A stretch of 64,000 nucleotides of DNA, from assembly GCF_018143015.1 (NCBI RefSeq), contig NC_054743.1:37652922-37716921 (forward strand). The letters are read 5' to 3'. Numbering within the stretch: position 1 is the first letter of the stretch; every line of letters begins with the position of its first letter. The translations under genes were made by a program, and so were the position numbers. Under the pieces are notes generated by a model that was not told the DNA's origin, ran no database searches, and saw only the letters and a list, made by a program, of their open reading frames with translations. Positions 1 to 13,000 of this stretch are shown in pieces. Source of the DNA: Lytechinus variegatus. Taxonomy: Eukaryota > Echinodermata > Echinoidea > Temnopleuroida > Toxopneustidae.

Positions 1-1023
1 GGCGCTACGTATAAAAACACTTTGAACAACTTTTGCATTCAAATTCATAAATGTCAAATGATAAGGATCTATTTGATGTGTCATATAAAACAAATAATTA
101 ATGTTCCTTTCAAATGTGCAATGGACAGAATTTTTCATTCAGTGAAAGGTGAATGATCTTTGAATGGATCATTTCATCTGTCGCCTCATGAAGTACAAGT
201 ATTCTGTCCATTATATGGCCGTACGCAGATGGGGCTTTTGGGAAATTGTACCCCCCCCCCAGAAATGTTTAAAGTTTACATTTTATCAATAAAAATTTTC
301 ACAAAATCCACCAAAAGTATGCACACAATCCTAATTCACTTTATGAAATGCATAAGCACCCAAATGACAATCATGGTCGCTTTGCTCCCTCGCTTTCAAG
401 TTTTATAAAAAAAAAAGCTTATGCGTCATCCCCCCCCCCCCCGCCATAAAAATGATTCATTCGTCCATGGTCCATTGCACTCATAAATATCCGATTCATC
501 TTGAAATCATTTTGGTCTATTTAGGCTGACACCCATTTCATCTAATATACACTTGGACTAACACCAATCAATTAGACTGAATTGTGTATCAGAGCTGGTT
601 TAGTGTACACAAAATGGCAATTAGATCAAATTAATTGACCAAATGGTTTTAGCCCAAAGTAAACCAACTGCTTGTCAACAGCGAATATATTAAACCGAAA
701 GCAACACATTGCTGATAAAAAAACCCCACACTGTCCTCAAGGAGGAAACAAGGAATTGAATTTAAAACCAGGACAATCATCTTTGGAAATATAAGGAGTA
801 ATCTCATGGCCATAAATGCCATTATGTTTTCACAGTATGAAGTTTATAAGGTAAATGCATGAATTGAAACGGAAACCAGATCACTTGAGGCTATTTTCAT
901 AGCCGCAAGTGGTCTAACTTCCATGTGATGTATTTTTTTAAAGAAGATACATCGCATAACAATTAAATCACTTGTGGGACTTTACTCAGTGTAGAGTAAT
1001 AAACAGAATGAAATGTCAAAGTC
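1..1023. other. 5' flank of the ribonuclease T2 gene
   Basis: No coding exon was found. The stretch is AT-rich, with C runs near 250 and 430. A promoter should lie here or further left, but no convincing TATA box or initiator could be assigned. Confidence 0.4.
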
Positions 1024-4000
1024 ATGGAATCTCTTGTGCTGACCAGTCTTGTTTTATTACCACTACTACTAGTATTTGGTGTGGTGAAATCGGAGCTTCA
1101 AACAGACTTCGGAGGGTCTACCCGGTAAGGCAGTACAACTAATTTTCATGGATAGGCTAGGCCTAAATGTTTCCTATTGATACATTGTGTGACAATTCAA
1201 CATATTATGCAGAAAAAACTTATGGCTGTTATCTGCTACTTGTGCATCTGGATGGATTTTTAAATGGGGGGGGGGGGGTGACAAGTGGAGGGTAGCACAT
1301 TTATTTTCGGGGGGTGGGGGCAAGGGTGGACAAGAAAAAATGAAGAGTGATATATATGGTACTTAAGGGGCCCGTTGCAGAAAGAGTTGCGTGTAAACGC
1401 AAGTCAAAAATCAATCGCAAGTCGAAAATGCGCTCTGTTGATTGGTTGAAAATCAAGTTTCGCATGATTTTTAGAGTTGCGTTTGATTAAAACTCTTTCT
1501 GCAACGGGCCCAAAATCACATACAGCTTGAATATGATGCCTGTGACAGCATGTACAACTATCATTTAAAAATTACTCAAAAGTTTTTTTCATTTTTCAAG
1601 GTTATCGGGAGGGGGGGAGGTGTGAGTGATTGCCCCACCCCATTGGTGCTGACTGACTGCAATGACTCTTGCTACGTTGCCTTATATCGGAATTGAGCCG
1701 GTGAATGGAGGTCCACGTATATTTTGATGTCACTTTGTCATTTCTTTTGTTTTTTAGGCCTATTTTTTCTACAACTTACATATGCTGATATAGCTATAGG
1801 CATGAGAGGACTATATATTACATATTAATAGGCTATCAGAAAAATAGATTTTTTTTGCAATTCCGAGTTTGAGAAAACTTCGACTGTTTGCTAGTCAACT
1901 TTAAACAGTCAGATAGGTCGATTCTCACATGTTCTTAGCATCATTTATCGGTATTCAATTAGAAAGGCAATGTCGGTCCATTTTTTTCGGGGGGGGGGGT
2001 GTTTGGCATTCTCTTTGTAAATAATAGGTTCTCGCTGTCAAAAATTTGACTAGCAATAAAAAAGAGTTCGTTTCTCCAAAACGTTCCTTTTTTTATTTTG
2101 AAGTACTATTTACTATTTTGTAGTACCTTGAACCAAACGGTCTGTACAATATAGTCCCTATTGAGATCATAACAATATTTACTAATAATCTATATTGATT
2201 TCATTGCTGGACTCTTCTCAGAAGTAGATGGGATCATCTAACACTCGCATTACAATGGCCACCAACTGTCTGCAGAACATTTGGAAAGGTATACTATTCT
2301 GACTCATTCAATATTTTATACGGGCCGATCGAGAGCCTTCTAAATCTAAATTTAGAATACATCATTATTTTCACTATTCCTCGTTAATTCCAAAACTCAT
2401 TATTCCTAAGATTCGAATACTCTAAAGGTTCGATATTCCGAAGTTCATTAGTCTGGAGATGTGTTAATCCGATTGAAAATAATCCGAGTTTGCAAATAAA
2501 GCAAGGTTCCTATAATAATAATAATAATGATAGACAGTTCTTGTATAGCGCATAACACATTATAAATAACGTCTCTATGCGCTTCCAAAGGACTTGGATA
2601 TTATTACCCTGGCTTTAGCCTCGCAGCCTTTTACAGCGCGATGGCATTTCAAGGAATAAATTCCTGCCAGGTACCCATTTACCTCATAAGCAGTTCATTA
2701 GTTATATTTTCATATTATTGAATCTTACTTAATTTCGCGCCAAAGAAACTTATTTTACGCGGCATAAGAACCCTATATTTTTTTTTTGGACTAAAGAAAC
2801 TTCGGAATCATAATGCCACGAATTTTCGAAATAACAAAGTACTTTTTCTTATTTTTGGACTAAACTACTATCTGTGTATCTATTCCGTGTTTTGGATTAA
2901 CGCAACTAAAAATGAAATTGAACAAGGCAGGAATTGTTTAATGTTATTTTTTCTTGATTTGGGCCAACATAAAGTTGTTTGAAACTCTCAATTATTCAAT
3001 TACTTTTTATAATGTATTTACATGTATTTTTTAAATACTTTGTAAAATATATACAAATAATAGGAATGAGATGAATGTTGCTTTGAATTAATTGTAAAGA
3101 ACATGCATGCATGTGATGTCTGTAGATATTTTTGGGGGGAAGGACATCCAAACTAGGAATTGAACGACCCAAACAATGATTTGGCATAGACATGAAAAAG
3201 CAAAGTTTCTAGTTGGATGATCTATTAAAAGCTCGTTTTCCTGCAGTTTGTATTCATCGGAGCAATGGGTGAGAGTTTTTTTTTGTATTGATCCATCATG
3301 CCTATTATCACTTCCTAAAGTTGTAGCTGCTTTCTTATCACTTCTTTTTATTTTATACGCAGAATTGCCGTGAATACAATGTAAAGAACAACTGGACCAT
3401 CCATGGTTTATGGTAAATTATCATGAAATCTATTATCAGAAATATTGAGCTGAGTATACTTACCACATAGGCTTACAATTTGATAAAACGAATCTATACT
3501 TTTATCTTACATTTACCACTTATAAGTTGTCACGCATCACCTCTTTAAATTGTATATATCTATATTTTTTAATTCAAATCTTTGCGAAAACAAATCAATT
3601 ATACCGAATATCTTCATTTAACATTACAGGACTCTGGAATAACAGTAGTATTTTGTAAATACCGCTGGAATTGGCAATCTTCCATATTTTATATGATTTG
3701 TTAAATTTGAACATCTATAGGCCCTATTTTTTATATGGAAATTAATAGAAACAAGCACAAAGACTAATTTTACTTTTATGACTCGTTGAATATACTTTAC
3801 ATGTATGTGACAAAGACCTTTTTCTTCAAAGCGTACATAATTATACTTTGGGATGTGTATGAGAATCTATTCACTGCTGGTCTATATTAAAGAAATATCT
3901 GATACACATTCAGCATCGATTTACTTCTTCACAAAATTATGTCTATGAAGGTTGATTACTCAGCATGGTGGAATTTGATAAATAGTCTTGAATGTAAAGT

Positions 4001-7000
4001 GCACTTAGTCGGTTTACATTGCTCGGTGCCGTATGGTGTCTGGGTGCGGATCGGGGGTGTTGTGGTGGGGAGGAACGCGTGGAATTAAGCGTCGCGGTGG
4101 AGCGGTTCTGACTCTCGCCTTGTAATCAGAGGGTCATGTGTTCGAATGGCCTATATCGTCCTTTGGCGTTATAAGGCGTTAATCCCGGTAGGATGTGAAA
4201 GCCTATAGTATGCAGTATGCCTAGCAATTGAGTCTTGGTGTGGAGAAGGTGCATACATTATATGCGGGCATGCAAAGATCCGATGACCGGGGGTAATAAT
4301 ATTTCTGTAAAGCGCTCAGAGACGTCGTTCCGATGTATTAAGCGCTATATAAATGCGGAATATTATTATCATTATAAACACAGAGGACAGAGTTGTGTGC
4401 ATATAATACAATTTGCCATCAAGCTTCCCTCGATCATTGTGCCCACCCCTCTCTTTTGGAGGTGAGGATAAATATGCGGAGTGACACCCCCTTTTTGCCC
4501 TTTATTTTCTATTAGGGATACACATTGCGATTGTAGAGTTATCTTAAATTGTTCCTCTTTATTTTTAAGAATAGCAATTGTGACCAACCTTTTTATTCCG
4601 CTCCGTCAAATACATTTCCGACACAACAGTCCTCTGTGCCCCGGTTCCATGAAATTTTGCTCGGATGCAAATTCCACACACTAATGGAATGACTAACCGG
4701 GAGTTTACGTTATACACTGTAAAAACTGCGGTGTTAAAACTGACACCAATTGGTGTTAACAAAGGACCACACCCTGAGGTGTTAAAATTACACGCTAGAG
4801 ATTAAACATAACACCAAAGAGTGTAAATGTAACAATAAAAGGTGTTGTAATAACACCTATAGGTGTAAACTAACACCACCGATTTAACACCGGTGTAAAA
4901 TAACTGGTGTGGTCCTCATATGTACACCGGTTAACACCACAGTTTTTGCTGTGTATAAGGCTATCCTAAACCCAACCCTATAGTCCTAACATAAAACCCT
5001 ATATATTGCAACTCGAACCCTTTATCTTAGACGAAGTATGGAGCAATCGCCCGAGCAAATGTCGTGTCACCATGTGCCCGACCCCTTACTCTGAAATTCT
5101 TGATTCTCCTCTAGCTGTATCATTTTTCTTTCACGTTCAGGCCAAGCCAAGGATCATCACAAAGTCCTACATACTGCAATAATTCATGGCCTTTCGACCC
5201 TCAAGCAGTAAAGGTAATCAACTGATTTTTTAATCATATTTTTATTATGAAATTTATAAGGTAGTTGAAAATTAATAAGCTGCTGTAGATCTCAGATCTC
5301 TCTGATCTCACCAACAGACTGTTACCCCCCCCCCCCCTCTCATTGACTGTATAAAGGTTCTCACTTCATTTCTTTCAGTTCTCTAAGAATGTAAGTCAAC
5401 TATCTTTACATGCGTCTATAATCTGTGGGGAGTGGGGAAAAAAATTGAAATAAGCAAATCGAGCTGACTTTTAGGTTGTAGACTCGTCCATTTATTCAAA
5501 AGAGTAGACATTTGAAGAATAGACACAACCCAACTAGAGTAGGCATACACTCGATTGAAATAAACTCCAAGACATGCCATCATAAATTATGATGCCCAGA
5601 GAAAACTCTCCTAAAAATAACGAATTACCACCCCTTTAATAGAGAGCTAAATCGAGCAAAGCATTCTTGTGACAGTTTCTATCCCCCCCCAAAAAAAAAT
5701 AATTCGTCCTCGGTACAGATTGGCTGCACGCTACTGCGAGCCGGTCTTTGGTATTGCATAATCTGTCCGCGAGCGAGACCCTGGACTTACGCAAACATAT
5801 CTGTCCTCGGCGTGAGGTCAGGCTAGGTCGCACGCGACTGAGATCTGTCATCGCTAGCGAGGCCGCACGCGACTGAGAGACTGTCCTTGTCGTTACTTAA
5901 AGGGGAAGTTCACCCTGACAAAAACTTTATTGTAAAAATAGAAGAAAAACTAATGAAAATATTGCCGAAAGTTTGAGAAAAATTCATCAAATAATTTAAA
6001 AGTTATTAGAATTTAAATTATTTGATTTGTGACGTCATATGCGAGCAGCATTCCTACATAGCGAATGGTAAAAAATCAATGAAATGTCATTTTCTCAGAA
6101 AATTGAAAATGGTTTTCACTGTACCTTTTGTATATCAAAAGACAAATCATTTCACACCCGATCATGAATAGAAAACAAAATTACGTCATCAGGAACCATG
6201 CAAAATTTGAAATTCATGCATTTATAACACACGGGGGCAGCTGCTCGTTTATGACGTCACAAATCCAAAACTTTGAACTCTAATAACTTTCTTACTCTTT
6301 AACGGATTTTCCTCAAACCTTCACCAATATTGTTTACTATTTTTTCTGCTATTTTTACAACAAAGTTTTCGTCAGGGTGAACTTCTCCTTTAAGGGAAGG
6401 CCCATAGGTCATAAGTCTAACCTGGGAATGTTGGAAGGACGTTCCATGGCTCTGCGAGCTCGAGGAAGCTTTGCTCTCACTTAATACTGAAAATACTACA
6501 AGTCTGCAATTACAAAGGCGTGACAATATATTAAGTTTTCATTATCTTTGCAAGGGCCTTTCCTTACTTGCCCCCCTCCCCCCCAAAAAAAAAAACCAAT
6601 CACGAATCGACAGGGGATCGTCGATGTAGGAGGTGATTGGATGAACTTCCTGGGCATTATTTGTAGCTAGAAATTATTGAATATTTCATGAAATTACGAA
6701 AATTTCTTTTCGATTATGTAATTTTGCCATTTTTATACAAATTTTGATTTTTTGTCATTAATTGAAGAAGGCCTATGTTACTTTTTAGTAGATTCACAGG
6801 CAAGTCATAAGCGAGATTTAAAAAAATAAAGTGCTGAAAAATTCAGCGACAGTCATGTGAATTTCGCCCCAATTCACTCGCATACAGGCCCATTGCTCAA
6901 CAAACACCTGATTTTAAAGGTTATTTGCATTAAAAAGAATAAATTACAACAGGGGTATATACTGGTGGCGGGATTAAAATAAAGCAGGGACTGAGAGAAA

Positions 7001-10000
7001 CAGAATGAGGATCACTTCTCGTCCAGCATCGTCTTTGTCACTCTTTGGTGGCCAGTGCGATCAAGTACTCAAATCGTCCAAGTTCACCCTGAAGATAACC
7101 ATCTTCTCGTTTGGTAGTGACGTCGTACAACCATTTATATACGTCATCAAGAAATTCATCTTGTTGTTGGAAAGGGATCTGTGTGATGGGGTCAAAGAGG
7201 CATTGAAGTTGAGCTGTAATCAAAACAAAAAATGATATTATGCACATTTAATGATAGCTATGATAAGGCGACAATGACCATGTTGAAAGTTGCATAAGCA
7301 ACAAGCACAGAGAATGGCCTTTAACAATGATAATACTGATAGCAGAAATTAAAAAAGATGATGAAGAAATTCATGTAAATAAAGCCAAGTAAATAATTAT
7401 TACTGTCATTTTATTCTACTTATAACTGGGATCAACCTATATATAATAACTTAACAGTTAGACAAAATGTGAGATGAATACAAAATTTGTAAAAGGCGAC
7501 TTCGATACTTATTTGCAAAGTATTATAGCATAGTAGTGTAGTACGGGGGGGGGGCATGGGAGCACGTGCCCCCCCCCCATCGGCTGGCAAAAAAAATCCC
7601 CCGGGGTAATAGGAGAAACAAAGAAAAACACAACTTGGGAAGAAGAAGAAATTATTGTATATCATATTATATTATGTTATACTATATAATAGATATTATA
7701 TTCTATTACATAAGAAATATTTTTATAACTTTATGAAACATAACTTGCTTTATAGGCCTATGTGTTCATCACTCCTGGTGCTTGCATTGTTTATTTAATG
7801 AGATAAAATAAGCAATCATGTTCAAGGGGATTAAATAGTACTAAAAATCCCGTTTTCAATGAAGTCAGTATACACCAAATATGATTATTTCCTCGCACTT
7901 CGAGCTTTTATTATATCATGTAGTGATATATGTTTCTTTTTAAGGTCTGAATATAAAACATTTCCAGTCCGTGATTACGTTCGCATTAGTTGATTGGTAA
8001 GATATGTCACTCAATGTCATTTTTCTGGTCTGACAATCAAAATTTTCAGCTCGCACTTCGCGCTCGCAATATTTGATTAGTGGACACGTCTCACATGTTC
8101 ATGACTACAATTACTACAAAAAGTGCTTCATGTGTTTCGGTGTAATGCTAAAAAAAATCCAACACGCACTTGACGCTCGCATTAGATGACTATGGTGAGA
8201 TATGTATGCTCATCATGCATGAATTCCTTGAAAAATAGTCCTTAATTTGTCCCTGTTTTTTTGTCAAACTTTCAGTTCGCGCTTCGCGCTCGCATTGTTT
8301 GTTTAGTGAGAAAGGAACGAATCATGATTACAAAAAATTTGCTTATTATGTCCCTTTTTTAGGTCTGAATATAAAAAAATCAGCTCACGTACGCTTCGCG
8401 CTCGCGTGACATATTCTTTTAATGGTGCAGTCCCTATAAAAAATGTCTCTACTAGGTCAGTATAGGTCTATACCTGGCTATATTGAGCGCCAACTGAGTG
8501 ACTAACCTTTTGCTGGTGTCCCCAAAGCCGTGACCCACGGTAAGCTACTATAATCATTAAGTTCATTTACGCTCAAATTCATATTTTGTTGGACGCTATA
8601 TCAAAATGATAAAAATCTTTCTATCCTTCAATTCTTCTATCATATAACGGTAAAGAAGCTTAAAGCCCGAGATGCGACAAATATTTAACGCAATGAATAT
8701 AGATTTTTTTGGAGGGGCTTATAATTTTATCCAAACTTCAGTAACTTCACGTTCTCTTTGTTAAACTAGTTACAACCAGTCTTTAACTTTAATAAGAAGG
8801 TTGTATCAAAGGGTATGAAGGTTGTATACTCAGTATAATCTAACATTCAAATATTACAAAAGTGTTGGATGTTTTTTCAGCCGGTAGAATTCATATTTGG
8901 AATTTTCAGCTAGACGTCAGAATTTTGATTTGACATTTAGCACACTCGTTATTCTTTTTTAGCCCTTCGAGCAGTTGCTTCACAAATTTAGTTATTGGAT
9001 ATTAGAAAGCTGCAGATAATTATCTTGAAAATTTCAGCCTACATATTTGCGAATAGGATTTATATAAGCGAGGCAAAAATACACCATGTTTAGTTTCACC
9101 CGATCAAAATAACTTTCGATGTATAATCCGCAAATATTTATCCAATATAACATTTTTGTTTTATATCATCTACATGATACGTGATTTAGGACACACACAT
9201 TCATTTCATCTAGTAAATAATTGGAATGAACAGAGCAGGATATAGGCCTCGAGATACTTACCCTTTATCAATTTCTCTTTCCATAGCACATATTTCCCCT
9301 TATGAACCTTCACATATTGTACCTTGAAACCTAGTGATTTCATTGTTGTTATAAATGCATCACTATTCTCTCTCGGGATGATTTGATAGTCGTAGTCCTG
9401 TGTAACAAGTGCGAAAAGAGAGATGATGTACTTTTATAAACTTATCCCAACAATAATTGAAGATTGTTTATTGGCGCAATGATAAAAAAATTAGAGGGGC
9501 CTGCAGGCAGGGTGTATGGGGAAATATTTATGAAGTACGGCTGCGAGAGAGAGCAAAGCGAGTGAGCAAAAGTTTTTGTAATTTTTAGCACAAAACTCTA
9601 ATCTTGTAATTAGGTTTGACAAATATTCAGAGAATAGTATCGTATTTCACAAACTTTTATTTTGTTTTCATGATTTCTCACTTGTTTGCTCCTGGTCGTG
9701 AAGCTTTTGGGGATGAATGGCCTATACAAGCCCCCCCCCCGCAATCTGTAAGCCAGTGCCTTGAATCTATTGTGCACGTCCGTAGCATGATATAAATTGT
9801 TGTTTGTTTGCAATGAAATGCGATAGCGAATTGGGGAGAAAACGCAGACAGATGAAGCCATTTCCTTTGGTTAATGTAGAAACAAAATAATTGAAAGTGA
9901 GATGGAACACGATGGATATCATAACTCTGGAATATCAATATCAATAAATTCATGTCATCAAAAATTATATGTCAGCGGTTTGAATTAAATGAGGAGGGAA

Positions 10001-13000
10001 CATTCTATATATTTACCCTCCTGTCATTATGACCATGATTGTTTGATATCATTTTATGAAGCTTTACTTAATTTTTACCTTCAGGAAAACACCCCATCGC
10101 TCATGATTTCTGACCCAGTTATCAGCGGTTTCTCCATAGGAACTACCTTCGCCATGAAGTTGGAATTTAGACGGAAAGCCTATTACGAATGATCCTCCTG
10201 GCTTAAGACATTTGAATATATTATTCAGTATTCTGTTTTCATCCTTGCAATAATGTAAGACTGACAGGCAAAGAATCTTGTTGAACCTTTCGCTCCAGTC
10301 GCTATGGTGATCAAAGAATGTTTCCGCTGCATCTTCCAAGTATTGTATATGTAATGCCGTGTTTGTCTTCCTCGCTTGCTCTATCATTCCACGTGACTTG
10401 TCGATTCCTGCATTAAAAACATGGATAAATTGATATATGAATAATTGATAAATGATTTACTGTAGGCTCTAAATACAAAATTCCTTATCCGCACAAAATC
10501 GCGCAAATTCCACTCCGACCGCTTTCTTACATGTACATCAAACAGCCTCGAATAAATACAAGGCAAACGCCAAGCGTTGTCTCGCCTGCATATTGCAGTC
10601 ATGAAGAGAATGTATGTCAAAACTATGCTATATGACTTCCGAGGCTGTCAGCAGTTTAGGGGGTGAATTGTGGTTCTGACAGTTTACATATGCAATAATG
10701 CTATAGGCCTACTTTATCCCTAGGAAATGAGATAACACTAAGAATGCTGTTAATACTATGAAGCTATAATGATTTCCATGGAAGTAAGGAAATGAATGTT
10801 AGTGAAAAAGAATGTAATGCATAATAATATGAGTGAAAACTTTGACAGCTTTTCTATTGTACCTTTGGCAAATTTGTGTGAATATTATAAATGGTGCCAA
10901 GAACTATAGCTCATTAAATAAATAACAACAACAGCTTTTAAAGAATAAACAAGTAAAATACAAAATCTGGTTCAAGTACAGAGAGTACTGAGTTCTGAAG
11001 TAAAATGTTCATTGACCTTTGACCTTAATCAAATTCAACTCACATTCGAACTTGACCTGCACCTTCAAAAGATGGACCTCTTGTATGAATTTGGCAATCC
11101 TACCTCGAAGCTGTAGAAAGTTATTGAGTGTACAACACAGCACAGTGCCAGTCATGGAAAGTTCATTGACCTTTGACCTCATTCAAATTCGACTCATATT
11201 CGAACTTGACCTGTGCCTTCAGGAGATGGACCTCTGGTATGAATTTGGTGATCCCACCTCGAGGCTGTAGAAAGTTATTGGGTGTACAACACAGCACAGT
11301 GCCAGTCATGGAAAGTTCATTGACCTTTGACCTTTAACCTTATTCAAATTCGACTCATATTCGAACTTGACCTGTGCCTTCAGGAGATGGACCTCTGGTA
11401 TGAATTTGGCGATCCCATCTCGAAGCTATAGAAAGTTATTGGGTGTACAACACAGCACAGTGCCAGTCATGGAAAGTTCATTGACCTTTGACCTTATTCA
11501 AATTCGACTCATATTCGAACTTGACCAGTGCCTTCAGGAGATGGACCTCTGGTATGAATTTGGTGATCCCACCTCGAAGCTGTAGAAAGTTATTGGATGT
11601 ACAGCACAGCACAGTGCCAGTCATGGAAAGTTCATTGACCTTTGACCTTATTCAAATTCGACTCATATTCGAACTTGACCTGTGCCTTCAGGAGATGGAC
11701 CTCTGGTATGAATTTGGTGATCCCACCTCGAAGCTGTAGAAAGTTATTGGGTGTACAACATAGCACAGTGCCAGTCATGGAAAGTTCATTGACCTCTGAC
11801 CTTATTCAAATTCAACTCATATTCGAACTTGACCTGTGCTTTCACGAGATGGACCTCTGGTATGAATTTGGTGACCCCACCTCGAAGCTGTAGAAAGTTA
11901 TTGGGTGTACAACACAATTGTTGACGACGCCGCCGACGCCGACACCGGAAATAGTGATACCTATGTCTCGCTCCGCTACGCAGGCGAGACAAAAACCTGG
12001 AAAATATCATAATTGATATTGGGTGAAGTTATTTGCAATTGATATTAATGTCCTTGTTTTAACTTTAATCAAGTAGTAAGTGTCCCCTTCCCCAAACGAA
12101 AGTCGATTTTTTTCTAAATGATCCGCAAATTCTCTGAATTTTCGCTTAGAGTTGGGACTGTCGCCCTTAAAAAGTTATACGCTCAAGAAAAATGAATATA
12201 AGCGAACTCATACAAACGATAAGAAAATGAAAGTGTAAATGGTGAAAAACTTTGTCATCTGCATATTATGTTAAAATCTGTCAGAATATTTGATTTGAAT
12301 TTTGAATCATGTCTACATGTTGTAAATTCCTGTGAGCTATTAAAGTAGCTCACCGATGTTTGTTTACCGATCTTCTCATAATCACTTTTTATAACAAGCC
12401 ATATAATCTGCTCCATTTCATTAAGACCGATGTGGCAATTTAAAGTATTTATAGCATTGTCACATTTCCCATCTTCTGTGACTGTCTGTCCAGGCATGGT
12501 CCTACCACCTCTGACGTTGTATCCATGGTATGGCCAAGGATAGACAAATTTGGTAACTTGTTCTATCAAAATGTCACAAATTTAAATATGTTTCTGGGGA
12601 ACTCCTTTCGCTGCACTACACTGTTAATTCATTCCCCTTTATATTTCCTAAATGTCTCTGCAAATCTATTGAGAAATAAGCGTAATTAACAAAAGGAAAC
12701 CCCAGGAATAAATTTGATTCAAAAGTACATGGGAAAGAATATGACATGATCATGATACATATAATCCATATATCCATATGACTGTTTCAAATTCAACAAC
12801 CCATATATTTCCATCATGGGCGGATCCAGCCTCCGCCAATAGGGTGGTGCGAAGGGGCGAAAATTTTGTCACACATATTTTTCCAGGATCGGCCGCTCAA
12901 AGTTGATTTTTGTCTGTTTCTTTGAAAAGGTTGCCCCAGTGGCGTAATGAGCCAAAAATTTTGAGGGGGCTCGATATGGCGTATCGCGCAAAATTAATAA

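Noticed and set aside
4085-4160. Candidate tRNA gene
   Set aside because: A- and B-box-like words are present but no acceptor or anticodon stem pairs; it is a SINE head.
11019-11893. Series of ~83-codon frames in the 11-12 kb array
   Set aside because: They repeat because the DNA is tandemly repeated; each ends at the same TAG in the unit.
12255-12569. 104-codon minus-strand open frame as a regular methyltransferase exon
   Set aside because: Exon 1 and exon 2 join perfectly without it and the known fold needs that join. It also starts at TTG, not ATG. Only its possible cassette-exon core is kept as a low-confidence feature.
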